Shown in pieces: positions 35,212 to 43,077 of a DNA stretch of 43,194 nucleotides. Below the pieces are notes generated by a model. That model was not told the DNA's origin, ran no database searches, and was given only the letters and a program-made list of their open reading frames with translations. The position numbers were made by a program, and so were the translations under genes. Position 1 is the stretch's first letter, and each line of letters opens with the position of its first letter. Origin of the DNA: Oscillospiraceae bacterium. GTDB lineage: Bacteria; Bacillota; Clostridia; Oscillospirales; Oscillospiraceae. The stretch is from assembly GCA_017469115.1 (NCBI GenBank), contig JAFUGY010000070.1, positions 1 to 43,194 of the forward strand. The letters run 5' to 3'.

Positions 35212-35242
35212 AAGCGGATGACATGAAGCCATCCGCTTTTGT
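35212..35242. terminator. Terminator after the integrase gene
   Basis: A 9-bp stem (35212-35220 with 35230-35238), 9-nt loop; on the minus strand it is followed by a T-rich stretch. Confidence 0.7.
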
Positions 35243-36552
35243 TATGCCTGTTTTACCTGTTGATTATTGAGAGCATCTCTCACAGTTTGTCCCGCTCTCC
35301 TGATTGATTCTTCATTAGCATGAGCGTACATTCTGAGTGTAACTGCTGTGTCACTGTGACCGAGGCGGGCAGACACACTTGTTACATCAGCACCATTCGT
35401 GATAGCTACAGAAGCGGAACTATGCCGAAGGATGTGTGGATGGAAATTCTGTAACCCGTGACGATCTCCAAACCTTTTAAAATACTGTGTAGCTGACTGT
35501 GGGTTCATACATCCAGGAGCTTCTGTTTTCTTTTCTTCTGTAGGGAATACCCACTTAGAAAGATGCACTTCAGCTTGTCTTGCTCTGAGCTGTTTCAGTA
35601 AAGTTAATGTATGGTCTCCAATATCCACAGAGCGGGTTTTCCCATTCTTTGGAGTTGTAACGTATATACCTTTTGTGGAATCATATTGCGCGTTACGCTT
35701 TATCATAATGCCGGGGTTATCCCAGTTGACGTCCTGCCATTGCAAACCGCATAGTTCCCCTCTACGCGCCCCTGTGTCAATTGAAAGGTTGAGATAGACA
35801 AACCATCTGAAAGCGGTTAGACACATCTTTTCCCAGTAGGCAATAGTGTCTGGTTCGCTATCCTCATTCTCTTTTGCCGCCGTTACTTTCTTTAGAGCAT
35901 CCTGGTACTCCTGCCAAGAATAGTTGATAATCTGTTTCAGTTCATCCACAGTGTAAGCTTTGTCCGATTCGTCTTGCACCTTCTCCCTTTTTCGTGGAGC
36001 GGGCCGTTTTACCTTTAGCATTGGGTTGAGCGGGATAGAGTCATCAAGGAAAGCCATTTGGAATACGCCGTTGAGAATGTTGTAAAGCTTTACGCAAGTA
36101 GCGTGGGCGTGGTCATTCTTTTGAAAGTCAAGCAAGAGTTTCGTTATGTTTGCTGGCGTTACATCCACGATAAGCATATTTCCAATTTCCGGGATGATGT
36201 ACTTATCACAAAATTGTCTATAGCTGTATCTCCCATTTTCTGATAGAGTAATTTCCTTTGTCGGCATAAACACGCCATTAATGTACTGAGTAACAGTTTT
36301 AATTTTTTTTGCTTCAGCCGCTGCCAGCTCTTCTGCTTCTTTCTTTTCACGGAGTGTTACTGCCTCTCCTGCTTTTACTTGTCGTTCAAACTCGGCAGCT
36401 ACTCTACTTAATTCCCGCTCTATAGATTTCTCCGACCATCCTTTAGGAATATCCCAGCGTTTATAAACAGCGGGCTTTCCCCGACCACGCGATACTTTGA
36501 TTTCATAGAAATTCGATCCATCTGTTCTGGTTTTCTTTCTCCATGATGCCAT
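35242..36552 (-). CDS. int: Tyrosine-type site-specific integrase
   Basis: A 436-aa recombinase of the phage/ICE integrase group. Residues 1-60 look like an arm-binding N-terminal domain, about 85-180 are the core-binding SAM-like domain, and the catalytic domain spans about 200-425. Catalytic residues are Arg263/264 (TGARRGEL), His373 and Arg376 (HPHILRH), His399 (RLGHSD) and Tyr409 (LRMYAH), so it appears active. It points toward tRNA-Thr, placing the attachment site at that gene. Confidence 0.93.
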   Translation of the reverse strand: MASWRKKTRTDGSNFYEIKVSRGRGKPAVYKRWDIPKGWSEKSIERELSRVAAEFERQVKAGEAVTLREKKEAEELAAAEAKKIKTVTQYINGVFMPTKEITLSENGRYSYRQFCDKYIIPEIGNMLIVDVTPANITKLLLDFQKNDHAHATCVKLYNILNGVFQMAFLDDSIPLNPMLKVKRPAPRKREKVQDESDKAYTVDELKQIINYSWQEYQDALKKVTAAKENEDSEPDTIAYWEKMCLTAFRWFVYLNLSIDTGARRGELCGLQWQDVNWDNPGIMIKRNAQYDSTKGIYVTTPKNGKTRSVDIGDHTLTLLKQLRARQAEVHLSKWVFPTEEKKTEAPGCMNPQSATQYFKRFGDRHGLQNFHPHILRHSSASVAITNGADVTSVSARLGHSDTAVTLRMYAHANEESIRRAGQTVRDALNNQQVKQA

Positions 36553-36591
36553 AAGTATACATCCTTTCTCTTTGTAATTCTTCCACAGGGG

Positions 36592-36789
36592 TTATTCTTC
36601 TGGGCGGTTATCAGCTTCTATTGTGGTATCAATAGCTCGGTTAATAAAAGCGTTTAATGATTCCCCTTGCTTTTCTGCATGGCCTTTGACAATTTCCTTT
36701 TTCCCTTTAGGCAAACGAAGTTCCACCCTGTCATAATTCTCTAAGTTATATTTTGCTGTAGCCCGCATCTGTGATTCTCTTACAGTCAT
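36592..36789 (-). CDS. Ribbon-helix-helix DNA-binding protein
   Basis: A 65-aa basic protein with the RHH pattern: a strand RVELRLPKGKK at about 21-31 followed by two helices, the second containing SLNAFINRAID. It has a GAGGAG ribosome site 10 nt upstream and lies 39 bp before integrase on the same strand. It could be a repressor or recombination accessory factor, or an orphan antitoxin; no toxin gene is adjacent. Confidence 0.75.
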   Translation of the reverse strand: MTVRESQMRATAKYNLENYDRVELRLPKGKKEIVKGHAEKQGESLNAFINRAIDTTIEADNRPEE

Positions 36790-36961
36790 GATATGGTGCT
36801 CCTCACAATATGAATTTTGAATGATAATACCACAATATTATAATGACGTCAATATATGTTTATGAAAGATTCAAAGTAAACAACATACTTTTTTTACTTG
36901 TAAATTCTATTTAGATATGATATTCTATTGACATATAATGGAAAATATAAGGAGGATCAAA

Positions 36962-37564
36962 ATGAAAAGAATAACACGATTTTTAGTTGTAGTGTTTCTA
37001 ATAATTACATTTTCTATTGGAAATGCAAGCTATGCATTCGCATCGTTAAAGTATACTCCAGATTATTCCACGTCAAAAGAAGTCAACAGTTATTATCTGA
37101 ATGACTATTTTCAAGAGTTTTGTAATTTAAAATGGCATGAAGAAACTAGTGAATCTACTGCGGAGTGGTTACGTGATAATAACTTGTATCATGAAATTAT
37201 ATGGGAAGATGGGTTCGTTTCTGAAATTAAAGTATCAAATAAGGATAAAAGTATTCCGATATATGAAATATATACGTCATATTCCACAATAACAGTAGAG
37301 GACTTATCCCTTGGATTTAGCCACGATAGCGGAAAAGCGCTTTTAGAAAATGCATCATTTACTACACCGGAGAGTTTGGCGAAACTTATGAAGTATTATG
37401 AGCATTTTTATGATGTAGAGATAGAAATGATCGGCGATGATACAGATTATCCATGTGCCATGCTTAGTGGTGATTATTTTACTATTCTTATTGCTCAGCT
37501 AAGTGAAGGACACTGCTATGTTTTATATTGGATTGCGCCTAAGGTTATCTACTATAACCCTTAG
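36962..37564 (+). CDS. AT-rich secreted cargo protein, unknown
   Basis: The only substantial rightward gene in the element apart from the transposase. The 200-aa product has a signal peptide (MKRITRFLVVVFLIITF up to ASYAFA, residues 1-27) and a soluble acidic, Tyr-rich mature part with two cysteines. A perfect AAGGAGG site and a TATAAT (36934-36939) precede it; the -35 box is weak. Codons are far more A/T-rich than in the his operon, consistent with separate origin. No family is recognised. It reads like an accessory gene expressed by the integrated element. It ends with UAG. Confidence 0.75.
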   Translation: MKRITRFLVVVFLIITFSIGNASYAFASLKYTPDYSTSKEVNSYYLNDYFQEFCNLKWHEETSESTAEWLRDNNLYHEIIWEDGFVSEIKVSNKDKSIPIYEIYTSYSTITVEDLSLGFSHDSGKALLENASFTTPESLAKLMKYYEHFYDVEIEMIGDDTDYPCAMLSGDYFTILIAQLSEGHCYVLYWIAPKVIYYNP

Positions 37565-37576
37565 AGCATTGTTTTG

Positions 37577-37606
37577 GAGCGAGCTTAGTAAGCCCGCTCT
37601 CTTTTA
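37577..37606 (+). terminator. Terminator of the secreted cargo gene
   Basis: A 10-position stem (37577-37586 with 37590-37599) with one A-C mismatch and a 3-nt loop is followed by TCTCTTTT. Confidence 0.7.
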
Positions 37607-37613
37607 ATTCCTG

Positions 37614-37835
37614 TTATGCTGTGCAGTCCTGAGGAGAGGAATCATCCCGCTCCAGAAGCTTATGATAATTTATGAGATACTTATCACCAACCTTAATGTG
37701 CGGGATAGTTCCATCTTTACATCCACGGCGAAGACTGTAAGACGAAATCCCTGTGGCTTTTACTGCCTGGTTAATACTGAGAAAAGGGGGAAAGCTCAGA
37801 TGATCATCTTTTATTCTTATGCGGTCTTTATTCAT
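37614..37835 (-). CDS. Excisionase-like helix-turn-helix protein
   Basis: A 73-aa protein with a winged-helix pattern typical of small MerR/Xis-type DNA-binding proteins: FLSINQAVKATGISSYSLRR as helix-turn-helix and DGTIPHIKVGDKYLINYHKL as wing. Such proteins act as recombination directionality factors for tyrosine integrases. It lies 4 bp after the preceding small phage-type gene. Antagonism of the nearby integrase is inferred. Confidence 0.75.
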   Translation of the reverse strand: MNKDRIRIKDDHLSFPPFLSINQAVKATGISSYSLRRGCKDGTIPHIKVGDKYLINYHKLLERDDSSPQDCTA

Positions 37836-37839
37836 TCTA

Positions 37840-38292
37840 TTATCCCTCTGACGCTATCTCGTTCTGTCTCTCTGCTCTGCGGATCATGGCGGTAAGTTCC
37901 GCGTTACTGAGGTGAGAAAGGTCTATTGTATCTGTATCATTAACTGTTTCAAGTTTAATCCCTTCAGAAATCTTTTGCCCAGAAGAGTCACGGAGGAATC
38001 TTGCTGCTTCGACTTCTCCTTTTCTTGCTTTCTGAATCATTGCAAGCCCGATAGCTGCTTCCTGACTTGCTTCAATCCCCATAGCTTCAAGGGTTTTCTT
38101 TACTTCGTCCTCATCTGACAGTTCCGCTCCGAGCATATCTGTTAACAGATCACGCAACGCTCGCTTTTTTCTTCGGGCTTCTCCTGATGCTATGCCTGCT
38201 TTACGCGCCTGCTCTCGCCGTTCTTCTGCTGTCTTCGGCGCTCTGTTGGGGTTGAACTGCACAAGATTTGCTAACTTGCTATTATTATCCAT
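37840..38292 (-). CDS. Small phage-type protein with an AGIASGEARRKKRALRDLL motif
   Basis: A 150-aa charged protein. The segment at about 21-50 (AEERREQARKAGIASGEARR, then a basic run) resembles the KGG-like stretch of small phage-encoded proteins, and EVEAARFLRDSSGQKISEG is a recurring motif in them. Some such genes sit next to terminase genes, so a packaging or DNA-binding role is conceivable, but no function is established. It begins just left of the origin-like repeat. Confidence 0.6.
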   Translation of the reverse strand: MDNNSKLANLVQFNPNRAPKTAEERREQARKAGIASGEARRKKRALRDLLTDMLGAELSDEDEVKKTLEAMGIEASQEAAIGLAMIQKARKGEVEAARFLRDSSGQKISEGIKLETVNDTDTIDLSHLSNAELTAMIRRAERQNEIASEG

Positions 38293-38376
38293 ACTATATA
38301 TTGTTCCTTTACAGTATATTTATTTCCACAAGCAGTCATCCACAAGGGGGTATTCTCTTTGTTTAGAGACGCTTTA

Positions 38377-38462
38377 TTGTAGGAGTTGTAGGAGATTTTG
38401 TAGGTCGATTAAAAATTTTTTTGCCTGAGAATGACCGGGAAAATCTCCTACATCTCCTACAA
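38377..38462. repeat. 23-bp inverted repeat built from tandem 9-mers around an A/T tract: candidate replication origin
   Basis: The left arm (38377-38399) holds two back-to-back TTGTAGGAG units then ATTTT; the right arm (38440-38462) is its complement with one mismatch. A third partial TTGTAGG copy starts at 38398. The 40-bp centre includes AAAAATTTTTTT. Iterons plus an AT-rich segment beside a primase-helicase gene are what a P4-like origin would look like. A regulatory hairpin is the alternative. Confidence 0.55.
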
Positions 38463-38523
38463 GCATATTGTATAAAAGAGCTCTCCCAATCTGTGGATGA
38501 AATGTACAAAATGCACAACAGCT

Positions 38524-40947
38524 TTATGCTATATCTTCGAAAACATTTAAACGATACCCACACAAAACTGTGGTTGGATTCCCTCCCGCTGTGGGTCTAT
38601 CGTTTTTTACTATTACACCAGCCGTTTTTAATTTGCCAAGAAAGATCCTGTTACTCTCTGGATACTGCCCATTATCGTAACACCAAGAACGGTAGTTCTC
38701 GTACACTTCGGCAGATGGAATTTTGCTACTCGGATCCTCTTTAAGCCACTCATCTTTAAACCGACTTACTTTGTCGTTGTCTCTGCGATAGTCTCCCGTT
38801 GCATTCTTTACAATATCCGGGGCATTCAGTCCGATGCTTTGATACATCTTTAATCCTTCAACCAACCAGTTTAAAATCCCGCTCTGCATTTCTGGTTCTT
38901 TGAATTTATGTTTCAGACTTTTATCCTGTTTGTCTGCTTCAAAGTGCTGACTAAAAGGAAGCACAAGAACACGACCGGAGGCAAACACAGAATTGTCAGA
39001 ACAGTCTGGCAAGTGATTTGTATGTAGTAGGAGTTTGAACTGCGGAATAAAATCAAAGCTATTTTCTCCTAAGAATCGAGCGTTAACACTATCCCCACCT
39101 GTCAAAAGCTTTACCCTTGCCGCGTCCATCTGGCTACCTTGTGGGATTTCTCCCACGCTTGCCATGCGAATTCCTGCAAGTCTTGCAATGTCTTCAGAAG
39201 GCCCAGAACTATCTCTACTATTCTTTGTTCTTAATAGAGTATCCGCATTAACTGCACGGGCATAGCTCCCCATGATAGCTCTGATTGTCTCCACGCATAC
39301 GCTTTTGCCATTGCGGGAAGTAGGGCCATACATAATCAGGAAAGCTTCTTCTCTTGTATCCCCGCTGAGGCAGTATCCCATATATCGTTGAAGGAATTCT
39401 GCTTTCTGCATCTGAACATCAACCCGCTCCAGGTCATCTGGGTTAGGACACTCTGCATCTCCCGGCTTCATGATTTCAGCAATAAAAGTTTCCCATTGCT
39501 CACAGATGCCGAGGGAAGGTAAATAGTCAACTGGCGCAACCTGTGTTATTAGATCGTCAGGATCGTGTTCATGCAGTTCGAAAGTTCTCAAGTCAAGAGT
39601 CCCGTTATTCAGGTTTAAAAGCCACGGATTTGTGTCAAACTCACTGCGAGAAACTGGATACACTGTGGTTGCGTCCTGTATATATTGCTTTCGTTTAGAC
39701 CGCTGTGTCCACTTATGACCCCAGTCAAGCACGTCTTCCATTTGCTCTGTATCACAGCTACCGCTCCTTGCGTACAACAGTAAAGCTCGGCTAATATCTT
39801 TTGCGGATTCTTCTACCACAGAAATCCCATTATCTTCTCTCCAACGAATGCCATCATACGAAACCCATTTCTTGCCATTGTCCAAAGGTCTGGCGAAAGG
39901 TTTAAGGTAATCTGCTAACAGATTCCCGGAAGACACATCGTCCATTCCGTTATAGCGGGGATTGTCGATCAAGTTTATACGTTCGAGAAAACTCAGGGCA
40001 GATTCAATACCGTTACTCATTTCAACCGATCGGTAATATGGGGACCACACGTTATGTGTACCATTAATTGCCTTCTGGATTGTCATTGCTCCGTAAGTTT
40101 CCGCACCGCGTAGTTCGTCCCATTTATCACGGAATAATCCAGACACTCGAAAAAGCCTGTCCATTTGCTCCGGGTCTTTCCTTGTATAGAACGCAAGCCA
40201 ATTACAGACGGCAAGATCTGCCTCATTCTGTGATGGATACCTTGACAGATCACCATTCCATAACTGTTGAATAACTACCCCGTTTTTAGATGAGAACATT
40301 CTCTGTAAAACTGAGTCATCATCCAACGAATAAGTTTGTCGGTCAAGAGCGTCATTGCGTTCCACAGGTGATGCAGTCCCGCTCATAGGTGCGGATTTCT
40401 TCAGCATATATTTTTCAGCGAGTTCTTGAATCTCTTCTGCCCGCTCGTTTACAGCTCCATTGTTCAGTGCTTCCCCCGTGATAGTCAGATATCTATTAGT
40501 GCTGCCAGAAACATAGAACTCAACATGATTGTGCGGGTTCTTAACGTAATATCTTGAACTGTCATAACGGAAGCCGGGAGCATAGCATAGAATATGTACA
40601 CCCGTTCCGCTGGGGGATTTCTCTGCATAACTGCCGAGTTTCTTTATAATGTCCTCAGCTATGTCAGAAAGATTCCCCTCAGCGTCTATACAGTCATCAA
40701 TATCAATACCCACGAGATTATCAAACAGTCCTATACCTATACCGTCATAGTTACGAGGATTCTTCTCCAAAGCCTTTACCGCATCTGTAAAACTACTGAA
40801 TGTCGATGGATCATTTGTTTTCGCTCCCGCTCCAGTTATAGGGTTGTACGGAGTCTTTGTAGGTTTGTTCTTTCTCCTGCGGAATCCCCATACACAGAAG
40901 CGGGCTGAGTCTTTTAACACCTGTGGAAATCTGCTATAATCATTCAT
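38524..40947 (-). CDS. P4-type phage/plasmid primase-helicase
   Basis: An 807-aa replication protein. The N-terminal primase of AEP type has the catalytic acidic motif LVGIDIDDCID (81-89) and the SPSGTGVH motif (111-118). A D5-N type linker precedes the superfamily 3 helicase, with Walker A GPTSRNGKS near residue 540 and motif C LLLHTNHLPD near 640. The C-terminus has a winged-helix-like region (EVYENYRSWCYDNGQYPES). It would start element replication without host DnaA/DnaB loading. The start overlaps the upstream gene by 8 bp. Confidence 0.92.
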   Translation of the reverse strand: MNDYSRFPQVLKDSARFCVWGFRRRKNKPTKTPYNPITGAGAKTNDPSTFSSFTDAVKALEKNPRNYDGIGIGLFDNLVGIDIDDCIDAEGNLSDIAEDIIKKLGSYAEKSPSGTGVHILCYAPGFRYDSSRYYVKNPHNHVEFYVSGSTNRYLTITGEALNNGAVNERAEEIQELAEKYMLKKSAPMSGTASPVERNDALDRQTYSLDDDSVLQRMFSSKNGVVIQQLWNGDLSRYPSQNEADLAVCNWLAFYTRKDPEQMDRLFRVSGLFRDKWDELRGAETYGAMTIQKAINGTHNVWSPYYRSVEMSNGIESALSFLERINLIDNPRYNGMDDVSSGNLLADYLKPFARPLDNGKKWVSYDGIRWREDNGISVVEESAKDISRALLLYARSGSCDTEQMEDVLDWGHKWTQRSKRKQYIQDATTVYPVSRSEFDTNPWLLNLNNGTLDLRTFELHEHDPDDLITQVAPVDYLPSLGICEQWETFIAEIMKPGDAECPNPDDLERVDVQMQKAEFLQRYMGYCLSGDTREEAFLIMYGPTSRNGKSVCVETIRAIMGSYARAVNADTLLRTKNSRDSSGPSEDIARLAGIRMASVGEIPQGSQMDAARVKLLTGGDSVNARFLGENSFDFIPQFKLLLHTNHLPDCSDNSVFASGRVLVLPFSQHFEADKQDKSLKHKFKEPEMQSGILNWLVEGLKMYQSIGLNAPDIVKNATGDYRRDNDKVSRFKDEWLKEDPSSKIPSAEVYENYRSWCYDNGQYPESNRIFLGKLKTAGVIVKNDRPTAGGNPTTVLCGYRLNVFEDIA

Positions 40948-41506
40948 ACGCTTTCCAATCTACTTTTTCATCCTGCATGAAAGTGTAAAACTCCCATGCC
41001 TTATTTGCATCTGTAAAGTAAAAGAAAATATCAAAGCACCAATTTTCAAAAGGGTTTTTCTTGTAGTTAACTGCTTGTATACCCAAATCATGTAACAGCC
41101 CATTTTCGGCGATAACCAAACGGTAAACCCATTCTTTTACAGCACGACGAGTTTCAAGGTCGGGTCCATGTCCCCACAGTACAATATAACCTTCAATGTG
41201 GTTATTGCGAGGGTAATAGAAGAAGCCGCCTGCATCATATCGTTTGTCCCTGATTTTCATCTTTGTTGGAATTGCTTTTTCTTCCCAGTCAATGGGGAAT
41301 CTATCAAGTTCATTACATCCGCGAGCGGATTCTATGTTTTCGCTAATTGGAATATCATCTTCTATTTCGTCCACAGAAGAAGAGTACATGGGAATCTCGC
41401 TGAACGCATAGAGAGATAAAGCTTCAAAGGTTGTTTCGTTCCGTGCCTTTTCTACCAGAAAATCAACTTCGTCCTGCGAGTAAGATTCCTTATAATCATA
41501 GATCAT
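40940..41506 (-). CDS. Unknown protein coupled to the primase gene
   Basis: A 188-aa acidic, aromatic-rich protein I do not recognise, with no signal peptide or membrane segment. Motifs that stand out are GFFYYPRNNHIEGYIVLWGHG and NWCFDIFFYFTDANKAWEFY. Its ATG overlaps the HTH gene in ATGA and its end overlaps the primase start by 8 bp, which suggests coordinated translation and perhaps a helper role in replication or its control. Confidence 0.7.
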   Translation of the reverse strand: MIYDYKESYSQDEVDFLVEKARNETTFEALSLYAFSEIPMYSSSVDEIEDDIPISENIESARGCNELDRFPIDWEEKAIPTKMKIRDKRYDAGGFFYYPRNNHIEGYIVLWGHGPDLETRRAVKEWVYRLVIAENGLLHDLGIQAVNYKKNPFENWCFDIFFYFTDANKAWEFYTFMQDEKVDWKAYE

Positions 41507-41700
41507 ACGTTGTTCTCCCGCTCCTCATGAGCAATCTTTTCAATCAGCGTCAGACAGTACGCCGTATCTTTTTCAGAAAATTGTTTTCTCATCCTGCGGC
41601 ATAGTGTCGATTCATCTATGCCGAGAGCTTGGGCAAGTTGCCAATGTTTTACGCCCAAATTAATCAAGGCAGCGCGGATACTACTGTTAAAATACTTCAT
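41503..41700 (-). CDS. Small helix-turn-helix protein
   Basis: A 65-aa protein with an HTH reading LGVKHWQLAQALGIDESTLCRRM near residues 13-35. The ATG at 41700 follows AGGAGA and precedes a compact domain; the longer upstream frame is basic and non-family. It overlaps the next gene in ATGA, and probably regulates the primase transcript, as small HTH proteins do in phages and satellites. Confidence 0.7.
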   Translation of the reverse strand: MKYFNSSIRAALINLGVKHWQLAQALGIDESTLCRRMRKQFSEKDTAYCLTLIEKIAHEERENNV

Positions 41701-42019
41701 GTTTAAAAATCTCCTATAGAGGAAAGATTTACCGCTGTAGAGCATTACATCTACCTGCGGTATTTTGAAACACTTGTTCCCATAATGGATAACTCCTTTC
41801 CTTGAACGGGATAACAAAACAGCTACGGATAAATCTGTAGCTGTTTGAAATACTGTGTTTGATTAGTTGTTATTGTAACTGTCGACTTTGCTGCTGTCAA
41901 GATCACTTTCTTGTATTTTGCCCTTCCACGGTAGAAAAGAATGTATTTTTTTATGCCAAAAATTCTGTAGGCGGGGAAACGATATTCAATGCCCGTACCC
42001 CCTTCCGGGGCATAGGTGG
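41701..42019. other. Gene-poor stretch with a 10-bp hairpin
   Basis: No convincing gene. A perfect 10-bp inverted repeat (41817-41826 with 41837-41846) with a 10-nt loop has TTTTG after it on the minus strand, so it probably ends the transcript of the 63-aa gene. A smaller dyad (ATGCCC/GGGCAT) lies at about 41990-42013. Two overlapping open frames here look like chance. Confidence 0.6.
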
Positions 42020-42211
42020 TCAATTGATTTCCTTTTTGCCTAAGATCTCTTCCTTTAGTTGCCGTTTGAATTGTTCCAGGCGATCCCGCTCCTCTGGAGT
42101 AGGAGCTTTCTTTCCCGTAGGGTCCCATTTCCCAGATCTGTATAGTTCGAGCATCTCGTCGTTCATTCCTATAGTTCTCCCGTCCGAGAGTTCTACCATA
42201 TAGTGAGCCAT
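42020..42211 (-). CDS. 63-aa protein of unknown function
   Basis: A short charged protein starting MAHYMVELSDGRTIGMNDEM, with a predicted helical C-terminal half (EERDRLEQFKRQLKEEIL). AAGGAG lies 7 nt before the ATG. Similar small proteins are common in phages and integrative elements; function unknown. Confidence 0.65.
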   Translation of the reverse strand: MAHYMVELSDGRTIGMNDEMLELYRSGKWDPTGKKAPTPEERDRLEQFKRQLKEEILGKKEIN

Positions 42212-42559
42212 TGTTTACTCCTTAACAATCTGCTTTTTGTGGGTCAAACTACCATGCGATTCAACTTTTATATATACTATATAATAAGACCCCACCCCCC
42301 AAAGATGGGCATAGGGGGTCTTTCGGATTTCCGTTGCTGTTTCTTATTCAATAGTTCTTTTCTGAATACACACTATGTGGGTATCCTTCTTCGAAACCCA
42401 AATTAAAAATAATTTGTTTCCTTTATATAGCAGCACACTAGGCTATTATTTTTTATCCTATCAGCCTAACACGGTAATACTTCTCACTTCCGATCAGCTT
42501 CCGGAAAATAAAGAAGTTATCTTGGATCAGTGTGTAAGAGGTATTTTTCGTTTTAGCAT
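42212..42559. other. Intergenic stretch with terminator-like hairpin
   Basis: Holds an 8-bp stem AAGACCCC (42286-42293) with GGGGTCTT (42315-42322), probably stopping the leftward transcript of the truncated gene, and an AT-rich TATATATACTATATAATA tract (42269-42286). A rightward open frame across 42375-42656 lacks a ribosome site and overlaps a better gene, so it is not called. Confidence 0.5.
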
Positions 42560-43077
42560 TCAGGACTTACGTGAACTTGAAAATTCCAACACAACGCAAG
42601 GATCAACATCATCAAGCCTGAACCAGTCGGATACTCCTACAGAGATAAAGTACTGAAGATCTTCTGATTCATAACCCTTAAATCCTTCTTCAAGAGGGCC
42701 GTATCTTTCCTCTATCTTTGTCAATACTGTTCTGAGATCCTCATTGAAAAAGAGTTTTGTAAAAATAAGTTCCGGCATATTTGTTTCTCTATTAGGGAAA
42801 AAGGAAAGGTCAAAACCAATTAAATCCATCCCTAATATCTTTGCAAACGTACCTTTTTCAGATGTATATTTAGGCCACTCCATTGTTTCCATCTCTACGT
42901 GTTTGCTTTCCTTTACGAGAGTACGATAATCATCGTAATCATGATACCCGGGTAATAAACCAACATAATTAAAATAGTACGCTACTTCAAAAGGTGAGGC
43001 AAACCAGGGGATAAAAAACAGCTCTGGTATCCCTTCTTTTAGGTCTTCGTGGTTACTAGTATAATATCTTTTAAATA
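42560..43077 (-). pseudogene. Unknown element gene, 5' end missing, probably cut by an IS630-type insertion
   Basis: From the stop at 42560 the leftward frame stays open for the 3' part (residues METMEWPKYTSE onward from 42892) and continues open upstream through 43077 and on to the window edge, with protein-like sequence (ELFFIPWFASPFEVAYYFNY). No in-frame ATG, GTG or TTG start is found between 42892 and the transposase start, and the ATG at 42892 lacks a clear ribosome site. The open region ends at the point where the IS element seems to begin. The original protein was cytosolic and acidic by appearance; family unknown. Confidence 0.55.

Noticed and set aside
38421-38744. Rightward open frame opposite the primase end
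   Set aside because: It is antisense to the conserved primase C-terminus and has no ribosome site.
41823-42203. Overlapping open frames on both strands in the gap after the 63-aa gene
   Set aside because: Sequence is Cys/Tyr-rich and not protein-like, no good ribosome sites, and hairpins occupy the region.
42375-42656. Rightward 93-aa open frame
   Set aside because: No ribosome site and it overlaps the end of the better-supported leftward gene; kept only as a remote possibility.
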